Assembly (NCBI GenBank): GCA_030629475.1
Contig: DAOVOU010000172.1
Location: 1-5,439, forward strand
Direction of reading: 5' to 3'
Source: Desulfobacterales bacterium
Lineage (GTDB): Bacteria; Desulfobacterota; Desulfobacteria; Desulfobacterales; C00003060
Length of the DNA stretch: 5,439 nt
The translations under genes were made by a program, and so were the position numbers. The notes under the pieces are model-generated. The model was given only the letters and a program-made list of their open reading frames with translations. It ran no database searches and was not told where the DNA came from. Of this stretch, positions 1 to 4,386 are shown one piece after another (the stretch's first letter is position 1; the number at the start of each line of letters is the position of its first letter).

Positions 1-131
1 GTCTCCCTTTTTCCCATTCAACGTTCGATGTTGGACGTTCGATGTTCGATGTTCATTTTTTTCAGTAAACCTTCCACAGTCCATCCGGTGCAAAAATAAC
101 TTAGCGCTTATGGGGCCAAGCCTGAAAGTGG
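1..131. other. Non-coding region downstream of the cyclase gene
   Basis: After the cdaA TAG (134-132) no gene is seen to the window edge. An ATG at 57-55 on the minus strand opens a frame that stops after about 12 codons within the 7-bp repeat. I see no strong rho-independent terminator. The next gene, if it is in the same direction, lies beyond position 1. Confidence 0.6.
17..58. repeat. Heptanucleotide tandem repeat, consensus TTCGATG
   Basis: Five consecutive 7-bp units run from 17 to 51: TTCAACG, TTCGATG, TTGGACG, TTCGATG, TTCGATG, followed by a decayed unit TTCATTT (52-58). Three units are identical and the others differ at two positions. It is a minisatellite-like array in the spacer downstream of cdaA, similar in style to the 8-bp arrays near rmlD but with an unrelated unit. 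The 7-bp period would shift any reading frame, in keeping with its non-coding location. Confidence 0.85.
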
Positions 132-1577
132 CTAGTGATCACTGAGGTGCCTTTCTTTTGCCACATATTGGACTGTAATCCGGTCTTTTGAGCCAGGAGC
201 GACTTTTAGGGATGCGGGGTGGAGTGCCAGGTTAACAGTCATTGTCCCAGTTTTCTTTATGTTATCAACGGGAACCTTTTGCGTATAGATCGTTGAGATA
301 TTTTCAAGTTGTCGAGTCCCTCCTATCACCTCGATTTTCTCAGGATCAAGTTTTGCCCCCACAAGGATTAAATGCTCAGGTAGCCTTCCAACCCAGTCAA
401 CCTGGATAGGCAACTCCTTTTTTATCGGAATATCAAGGGTGACTTCGAGAACCGGCGGTTCAACCTTCTTTACAAATACCCCGGGCGGCAGAGCAATGTT
501 TTCAGGTGTAATGTTAAAAGTATTGGGCCCAACCACTGCTTTACTCAGGTCTAACCTCACCCGAACTTGTTCAGGTCGCATCGATTTTATAAGAGTGCCT
601 GATCCACTCAGATGAAGACGGACAGCATTGACAGACGTATCTAGAATTTCCATTCCAGGATCACGATTCATGTATTCTACAGGAATTTCGAATGTGGTCA
701 GGGTCTCCAAACCTCTTGTGAAGCTAAACCATACACCAGTTATAAATACAATCGAACCCAGAGCCGCTATCCCAAGCCTAAATTTTTCTTTTCTCAGATG
801 ACCCCACTCGGCTGCGGTGACGCCGACATGTTCCTCCAGTATTTGTGCAAGTTTCTCCTCTCGGTCGATGACGCTCACGTCGGAACCTTTAGCCACAACC
901 ACATTTCCTCTTTCCTCGGATACGACTATAACCAAAGCATCTGTTGCTTCGGCCAATCCCGCTGCAGCCCTGTGACGTGTCCCGTAGTATGAAGGGAGGT
1001 CCTTTCGGTTTGATAGGGGAAGGATCACCCCAACCTCGACAACCTGATTACCCTGAATAATAGCTGCCCCGTCATGGACAGGGTTGTCATGCCAGAATAT
1101 ACTCATGATCATTTCTTTGGATACCAATCCACGCCATCGTATGCCACTTTGGACCACCTCTTCCAAATCCTCTTTCCCCGGGAAAACAATCAAGGCCCCG
1201 ATGCGTCTTCGAGCCAGCTCATAAACACTTTCTACTATGATTTCTATAGGGCTACTGCCTGTTTTGTGGGAGAATCCCCAGAGAATTGCCCCTAAATTCT
1301 TTGCCTGAAGTACGGAACGGATTTCATTTCTGAAGACAACGATAATGATAAGAGCGGCAACCGCAATAATCCCCTGAATGGCCCAACTGGTCACAATTAA
1401 TCCCAAGTAAGCAGCTATCCTATGAAAAAACCAAAGAAATGCCATCCCGACAAGCACCCGGAATACATTGGTTCCTCTGAAGAGGACATAAAGACGAAAG
1501 AGGATGTAGCTGCTCAATGTGATATCAACGATATCCTGCCATCGAATGGTCGACACAAAATGCAAGAGCGAATTCAT
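132..1577 (-). CDS. cdaA: Membrane diadenylate cyclase with C-terminal YbbR (CdaR-like) domains
   Basis: This is a c-di-AMP synthase: it condenses two ATP into cyclic di-AMP, which in other bacteria controls potassium and osmolyte transport and cell-wall homeostasis. From the ATG (481 aa) there are three N-terminal membrane helices (about 15-33, 37-58, 62-82). A cytoplasmic DAC domain follows, with both catalytic motifs intact: DGA in VHDGAAII (169-171) and RHR in GTRHRAA (201-203). A fourth helix (about 266-285) leads to about 195 extracytoplasmic residues that look like two YbbR repeats (about 294-383 and 386-475). The odd number of helices before the DAC domain and the single helix after it give a consistent topology. 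In Firmicutes CdaA and the YbbR protein CdaR are separate adjacent genes; here they are one chain. A TTG at 1583 is in frame and abuts the DUF2914 stop; I prefer the ATG, though no clear Shine-Dalgarno precedes either, so translational coupling is likely. The assignment to CdaA is firm; the repeat count in YbbR is less so. Confidence 0.93.
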   Translation of the reverse strand: MNSLLHFVSTIRWQDIVDITLSSYILFRLYVLFRGTNVFRVLVGMAFLWFFHRIAAYLGLIVTSWAIQGIIAVAALIIIVVFRNEIRSVLQAKNLGAILWGFSHKTGSSPIEIIVESVYELARRRIGALIVFPGKEDLEEVVQSGIRWRGLVSKEMIMSIFWHDNPVHDGAAIIQGNQVVEVGVILPLSNRKDLPSYYGTRHRAAAGLAEATDALVIVVSEERGNVVVAKGSDVSVIDREEKLAQILEEHVGVTAAEWGHLRKEKFRLGIAALGSIVFITGVWFSFTRGLETLTTFEIPVEYMNRDPGMEILDTSVNAVRLHLSGSGTLIKSMRPEQVRVRLDLSKAVVGPNTFNITPENIALPPGVFVKKVEPPVLEVTLDIPIKKELPIQVDWVGRLPEHLILVGAKLDPEKIEVIGGTRQLENISTIYTQKVPVDNIKKTGTMTVNLALHPASLKVAPGSKDRITVQYVAKERHLSDH

Positions 1578-1583
1578 AGCCAA

Positions 1584-2042
1584 TCAATCCGTGATGCTAA
1601 ACCTTATGGTGTCAAGAATATTGCCTTCCTGGTCGATGACTTCTACGCGCCATGGGCCCTTATCAGCCTCTCGAAGCTGAATGGAGCTAAATGTGGACCA
1701 ACAAGGCGGCTGAAGGGACAGCTTTATTCTGGTGCTGGGCTTATCCCTGTGAAACCACTTGTGGTAAATAAACGTTTTTTCAGGGACAGGATCAAAAGAC
1801 GTAAAGCAGGAGACTTTTCCGATGGTCATGGAAAAAACAATGGCCTGGTTCTGGGGGATATACGCTTTTATTCTTTCACACATGGTCGCCTCAATTAGGG
1901 TCAGCTTTTCAGAAACGGGGGCAGACAAAGGATTTACGTTGTTTTGTGGGAGTGCCTGTGAAAAGAGGAAAAAATCAATACAAAGCAGCACAAAAAGGAA
2001 TATGCGTAACGTCTTGTATCTTCTGTAACAGGTTGTAATCAT
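1584..2042 (-). CDS. Exported or membrane-anchored DUF2914 protein
   Basis: The product is 152 aa of unknown function. The N-terminus has basic residues (YRRYKTLR) followed by a hydrophobic stretch at about 13-29, so it looks like a signal peptide or single membrane anchor. The rest, about 47-151, matches my recollection of the DUF2914 pattern: an early cysteine (MCERI, 54-58), GKVSCFTSFD (75-84), an H-x-W after a short loop (HKW, 94-96), WSTFSS (115-120), GPWRVEVID with a following G (129-140) and a final short strand (RFSITD). The predicted site of action is the cell envelope. The ATG has only a weak GAAAG about 5 bases upstream. Its TGA stop is directly followed by the cyclase start region, so the two are very probably one transcript. 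I know of no established function for DUF2914; a role in envelope stress or as a partner of the cyclase would be speculation. Confidence 0.8.
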   Translation of the reverse strand: MITTCYRRYKTLRIFLFVLLCIDFFLFSQALPQNNVNPLSAPVSEKLTLIEATMCERIKAYIPQNQAIVFSMTIGKVSCFTSFDPVPEKTFIYHKWFHRDKPSTRIKLSLQPPCWSTFSSIQLREADKGPWRVEVIDQEGNILDTIRFSITD

Positions 2043-2115
2043 ATATCTTTCAGTGGCACTTTTCTAGGCCATAAATATGGAATGATGGAATAGTGGAATG
2101 ATGGGGATGAGAAGC

Positions 2116-2133
2116 AGAAAAAAATCATTTTCT
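2116..2133 (-). terminator. Possible weak terminator or AT-rich hairpin
   Basis: On the minus strand AGAAAA (2133-2128) faces TTTTCT (2121-2116) and the right arm lies in a seven-T run (2124-2118). It follows the GC-rich palindromic element downstream of rmlD, so the two together could end rml transcription. The stem is AT-only apart from one pair and is weak, and it may have no function. Confidence 0.25.
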
Positions 2134-2147
2134 AATTGTCTTCATTC

Positions 2148-2199
2148 CCCTGCCCGCTCGCCAAGCTTGCGAGGCAGACGGGCTTGCGAGGCAGGCGGG
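2148..2199. repeat. GC-rich palindromic element, short relative of the rmlD insertion
   Basis: This 52-bp block starts with CCCTGCCCGCTCG (2148-2160) and ends with GGCAGGCGGG (2190-2199). Both strings also occur in the rmlD insertion in the same order and orientation (2552-2564; 2657-2666 and 2672-2681). CTCGC (2157-2161) can pair with GCGAG (2169-2173), and CCCGC (2153-2157) with GCGGG (2195-2199). The right part is a 17-bp tandem, CTTGCGAGGCAGACGGG (2166-2182) and CTTGCGAGGCAGGCGGG (2183-2199), differing at one base. It lies just downstream of rmlD, so the RNA hairpin could also affect 3'-end processing or readthrough. Confidence 0.75.
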
Positions 2200-2323
2200 T
2201 CCTAACCCAATATTCCAGTATTCCCTGGCCCAGACCGGGTTTTTACATGGCACCGCTTATTATTCTCATGTCGCGCCAGGGCGGGCCAACATTCCATTAT
2301 TCCAATTGCGTAGCGAAGCGGAG

Positions 2324-3313
2324 CTAAGTTCTATCAATGAAACGCTTCAAGGACTCTTGCCATGGTATTGGCTCGTAGCCGCTGCATAACGTGAAAAGAG
2401 TGGTGTCAAGCACCGAGTAAGCGGGCCGCCTGGCGGGCCGAATGAACTCTTGGCTGGTAGTTGGCTCGACCTCGTTGGGGAACCCTTTCATTTTGAGTAT
2501 CTCTTTTGCAAATTCAAACCAGCTAATGCCGCCACCTGCCTGCTCGTGCCTCCCTGCCCGCTCGTGCCCGTCCGCCACCTGCCCGCCATCGCTCTCGCTC
2601 AGGCGAGGCGGGCGGGTCGGCTTCGCCTCAGGCGAATGCCGGGCGGGCCTCGCAGTGGCAGGCGGGGCAGTGGCAGGCGGGGCCGTTCGATCTGTGAGGT
2701 GATATACTCCGAAATTGCCCGAAGAGATCAATTTGACCACGCCTTGTGCCAGGTTCACGGTACAGGTGGGGGACATCATCTGATCCTGTACGACCCTCAG
2801 GACCTCATTTTCCTTGGCCAGCCGCAGAATCGTATACACGAAATTGTTGCCACCTTTGCCATACAGGGAACTGGTGCGGATCAGATAGTATCGGTTCAGG
2901 ATGGATTGAACAAAGACCTCGCCAGCCCGCTTTGATGCTCCGTAGACACTGATCGGATTCGGTTGATCATAGGGCTGGTAGGGTAGGGTGTTTTTGCCGT
3001 CAAAGACATAGTCCGTACTGAAATGACAAAGTGCACTTCCGAATTCCTGACAGGCAATAGCCAATTGCTGAACCCCGTATGCATTCACACGAAACGCTGC
3101 CTCGCGATTCGTCTCGGCCTGATCAACCTGATTATAGGCAGCGCAATTGATAACCAGGTCAGGTTCAATCCTGCCCACAAGATCAAAGACACTTTTTTTG
3201 TCCGTGATGTCCAGCCGATTTTTGTCAAAGGAGAGCGTTTCATGCTCTTTTGCTATCATCGGAATCAAGTCTTGGGCCAACATGCCCTTAGAGCCTACAA
3301 CGACGACCTTCAT
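2324..3313 (-). CDS. rmlD: dTDP-4-dehydrorhamnose reductase carrying an in-frame repeat insertion
   Basis: RmlD performs the last step of the pathway, the NAD(P)H-dependent reduction of dTDP-4-keto-L-rhamnose to dTDP-L-rhamnose. The 329-aa product shows the N-terminal nucleotide-binding motif GSKGMLAQ (7-14), FSTDYVFDG (98-106), the catalytic Tyr124 and Lys128 (VYGASKRAGE), RTSSLYG (146-152) and the C-terminal block RPARRPAYSVLD (292-303). The anomaly is residues 209-260. Between GVYHLTD and GGISWFEFAKEIL, where relatives have only a few residues, there are about 52 extra ones, rich in Pro, Ala, Arg and Gly and including a tandem APPAT repeat. This stretch is encoded by a GC-rich repetitive DNA segment (2534-2689). 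Removing it leaves 277 aa, near the usual RmlD size. All catalytic motifs lie outside it and the frame stays open to the TAG stop, so the enzyme may still work; activity is not shown by sequence alone. The loop lies in the C-terminal substrate-binding half. It is last in the rmlA-rmlB-rmlD run, and no rmlC is seen. Confidence 0.93.
   Translation of the reverse strand: MKVVVVGSKGMLAQDLIPMIAKEHETLSFDKNRLDITDKKSVFDLVGRIEPDLVINCAAYNQVDQAETNREAAFRVNAYGVQQLAIACQEFGSALCHFSTDYVFDGKNTLPYQPYDQPNPISVYGASKRAGEVFVQSILNRYYLIRTSSLYGKGGNNFVYTILRLAKENEVLRVVQDQMMSPTCTVNLAQGVVKLISSGNFGVYHLTDRTAPPATAPPATARPARHSPEAKPTRPPRLSESDGGQVADGHERAGRHEQAGGGISWFEFAKEILKMKGFPNEVEPTTSQEFIRPARRPAYSVLDTTLFTLCSGYEPIPWQESLKRFIDRT
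2535..2568. repeat. Near-identical 16-bp direct repeat, 18-bp period, inside the rmlD insertion
   Basis: CCTGCCTGCTCGTGCC (2535-2550) and CCTGCCCGCTCGTGCC (2553-2568) differ at one base. The 18-bp period keeps the reading frame. GCCACCTGCC is also repeated exactly, at 2531-2540 and 2574-2583. These are at the C-rich flank of the inserted element, opposite the 15-bp tandem on the G-rich flank. Confidence 0.85.
2654..2683. repeat. Perfect 15-bp tandem duplication inside the rmlD insertion
   Basis: AGTGGCAGGCGGGGC occurs twice, at 2654-2668 and 2669-2683, with no mismatch. Read on the minus strand it encodes a five-residue repeat (APPAT, APPAT). Because 15 is a multiple of three, the copy number can change by slippage without shifting the rmlD frame. 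Identical copies suggest a recent duplication. Confidence 0.9.
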
Positions 3314-4347
3314 GATACACTCCAGAACCCTTTGCTTTCCTTAGTGAGCCTTTCCTTAAGAGGCTTCCACCACCATTCATTCTCCTTATACCAGGCCACG
3401 GTCTGTTCCATTCCCTCCCGGAAGGCCACTGTCGGTTTCCAGCCCAATTCGCCTTTGATTTTCCTGTTGTTCAAGGCGTAGCGCAGGTCGTGCCCGGGGC
3501 GGTCCGCGACAAAGCTGAGATACGATTTCTCCTTGCCGAATAAAGCCAAAAGCTCTCGCGCCACATCAATGTTCGGTTTTTCTGTATTACCGCCAACATT
3601 GTACGCCTCCCCGGGTTTTCCCCGGTGCATTATCTGGTCAACTGCCCGGCAGGTGTCTGCAACAAAGATCCAGTCCCGGACGTTTAGGCCTTTTCCGTAA
3701 ATGGGAACGGGTTTATCTTCCATAAGGTTGGTAATCATAAGAGGGATGAATTTTTCCGGAAATTGGTAAGGCCCATAGTTGTTGGAGGGCCTTACGATGA
3801 GGATCGGCAGCCCATAAGTCTCAAAATAAGCCCGCACAAGAAGATCTGCAGCCGCTTTAGTGGCGGCATAAGGGGAGTTAGGACGAAAAGGACTTTCTTC
3901 GAAAAAGGAGCCATCTTTCCCCAGGGTTCCGTAGATTTCGTCCGTGGATATGTGAACAAACCGGAACGAGGGTTCCCGTGAGAGGGTATCTATCCAGTAT
4001 TGCCTGGTTCTCTCCAGGAGTACATGAGTTCCCACGATATTTGTTTCAACAAATGTCTTGGGCCCTGATATCGATCGGTCCACATGGGATTCTGCAGCAA
4101 AATGTACCAGACTCTGAATATGGTCTTCCTGAAGCAGGGTCCGGACCAGGTGTTCATCAGTGATATCACCGTGAACAAAACGATAGTATGGATCATCCTT
4201 TAAGCTATTTAGATTCTCAGGATTGCCGGAATAGGAAAGCTTGTCCAGGTTGATGAGCTGAAGCTCGGGATGGGTCCTGCGCATGTGGTGTATAAAATTG
4301 GAGCCAATAAACCCGCAGCCTCCTGTTATCAACAGTGCTTTTTTCAA
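3310..4347 (-). CDS. rmlB: dTDP-glucose 4,6-dehydratase
   Basis: RmlB converts dTDP-glucose to dTDP-4-keto-6-deoxyglucose using bound NAD+, the second step of dTDP-rhamnose synthesis. At 345 aa it has the usual family length. It is an extended short-chain dehydrogenase: the Rossmann motif GGCGFIG is at residues 9-15, the active-site triad Thr-Asp-Glu is in STDEIYG (134-140), and the catalytic Tyr160 and Lys164 are in the YxxxK motif (SPYAATKAA). VRPSNNYGPYQFPEKFIPL (185-203), NVRDWIFV (222-229) and YNVGG (249-253) are also family blocks, as is RPGHDLRYA near 283-291. The start is TTG behind GGAGGA. Its TGA stop overlaps the rmlD ATG by 4 bases (ATGA), so the two genes are probably translationally coupled. 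Base composition looks like its neighbours, and nothing appears broken. Confidence 0.97.
   Translation of the reverse strand: MKKALLITGGCGFIGSNFIHHMRRTHPELQLINLDKLSYSGNPENLNSLKDDPYYRFVHGDITDEHLVRTLLQEDHIQSLVHFAAESHVDRSISGPKTFVETNIVGTHVLLERTRQYWIDTLSREPSFRFVHISTDEIYGTLGKDGSFFEESPFRPNSPYAATKAAADLLVRAYFETYGLPILIVRPSNNYGPYQFPEKFIPLMITNLMEDKPVPIYGKGLNVRDWIFVADTCRAVDQIMHRGKPGEAYNVGGNTEKPNIDVARELLALFGKEKSYLSFVADRPGHDLRYALNNRKIKGELGWKPTVAFREGMEQTVAWYKENEWWWKPLKERLTKESKGFWSVS
3320..3323 (-). promoter_or_regulatory. Shine-Dalgarno of rmlD
   Basis: GGAG on the minus strand lies 6 bases before the rmlD ATG (3313-3311), inside the 3' end of rmlB. Together with the ATGA overlap it supports the chosen rmlD start and coupled translation. 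Confidence 0.65.
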
Positions 4348-4355
4348 ATTGTGTT

Positions 4356-4361
4356 TCCTCC
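4356..4361 (-). promoter_or_regulatory. Shine-Dalgarno of rmlB, fixing a TTG start
   Basis: On the minus strand GGAGGA lies 8 bases before a TTG codon (4347-4345). The protein read from that TTG begins MKKALLITGG, which places the NAD-binding GxxGxxG motif at the distance from the N-terminus normal for RmlB. No ATG lies in a better position, so the non-ATG start is well supported. The site sits inside the 39-base gap after rmlA, which leaves no obvious room for a separate promoter; rmlA and rmlB are probably co-transcribed. Confidence 0.8.
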
Positions 4362-4386
4362 GTTGTTAGGTAATAGTTCACCGCTT

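Larger units (their letters stand above)
2086..2304. repeat. Long imperfect inverted repeat built from 8-bp units, enclosing the GC-rich element
   Basis: The left arm TGGAATAGTGGAATGATGG (2086-2104) is nearly complementary to the right arm CCAACATTCCATTATTCCA (2286-2304). 17 of 19 positions are Watson-Crick pairs, one is a potential G-U pair and one is a mismatch. The left arm belongs to an 8-bp tandem array (ATGGAATG, ATGGAATA, GTGGAATG, ATGGGGAT, 2077-2108). The right side carries the same unit in the opposite orientation (AATATTCC, AGTATTCC at 2209-2224; AACATTCC, ATTATTCC at 2288-2303). The layout resembles a small non-coding mobile element or a nested set of them, with no transposase and no clear target-site duplication. 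The arms could also reflect two independent arrays that happen to face each other. Confidence 0.6.
2043..2323. other. Repeat-filled spacer between rmlD and the DUF2914 gene
   Basis: This 281-base stretch holds no gene on either strand. From low to high coordinate it contains the leader of the DUF2914 gene (2043-2076), an 8-bp repeat block (2077-2108), an AT-rich inverted repeat (2116-2133), a GC-rich element (2148-2199), two units of AnTATTCC (2209-2224), a 7-bp inverted repeat CCCTGGC/GCCAGGG (2223-2229 and 2275-2281) with ACATG/CATGT inside it (2245-2249 and 2267-2271), two more ATTCC-type units (2288-2303), and GCGTAGCGAAGCGGAGC (2308-2324) running into the rmlD stop codon. The promoter of the downstream pair must lie here or further upstream. 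I could not pick a convincing -35/-10 pair. Confidence 0.75.
2534..2689. repeat. GC-rich palindromic repeat element inserted in frame within rmlD
   Basis: These boundaries are where the protein departs from and rejoins the RmlD pattern, so they are approximate to a few codons; 156 bases is a multiple of three. On the plus strand the left half is C-rich and the right half G-rich, as expected of a large imperfect hairpin. Internal hairpins include CTCGC/GCGAG (2594-2598 and 2603-2607), flanked by CCCGCC (2582-2587) and GGCGGG (2607-2612), and TTCGCC/GGCGAA (2622-2627 and 2631-2636). CCTGCC (2535-2540) can pair with GGCAGG (2657-2662 or 2672-2677). Four of the six frames across it have no stop codon: all three plus frames and the one minus frame used by rmlD. 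Each of the other two minus frames has one TGA (at 2601-2599 and 2630-2628). The end modules recur in the spacer downstream of rmlD. An expansion in place is possible, but insertion of a repeat element fits better. Confidence 0.8.

Noticed and set aside
7..13. Idea that the Ala in place of the third Gly of the RmlD GxxGxxG motif (GSKGMLA) means a defective enzyme
   Set aside because: As I recall, Ala at this position is common in RmlD relatives (GMLAQDL type), and the other catalytic residues are present. Positions given are residues of the RmlD protein, not bases.
17..58. Possible CRISPR array
   Set aside because: Units are 7 bp and directly abut, with no spacers; it is a simple tandem repeat.
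134..143. Perfect 10-bp palindrome AGTGATCACT overlapping the cdaA stop codon
   Set aside because: It is short, has no T-run after it and encodes the last cdaA codons; no sign of a terminator or operator role.
1422..1898. Plus-strand open frame of 158 codons antisense to the 5' end of cdaA and most of the DUF2914 gene
   Set aside because: The minus-strand genes have recognisable domains here, and the plus translation has no recognisable motif. It is a shadow frame.
2422..2439. GC-rich GCGGGCC-type repeats near the 3' end of rmlD as another inserted element
   Set aside because: They encode the conserved RPARRPAYSVLD segment of RmlD, so the composition follows from the protein sequence.
2450..2935. 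Long plus-strand open frame (161 codons) across the rmlD insertion
   Set aside because: It is antisense to rmlD and is held open mainly by the stop-free GC-rich insertion, which has no stop in any plus frame. The translation resembles no known protein and has no credible start context.
3023..3481. Plus-strand open frame of 152 codons across the rmlB/rmlD junction
   Set aside because: It lies wholly opposite conserved RmlB and RmlD sequence and shows no protein-like pattern.
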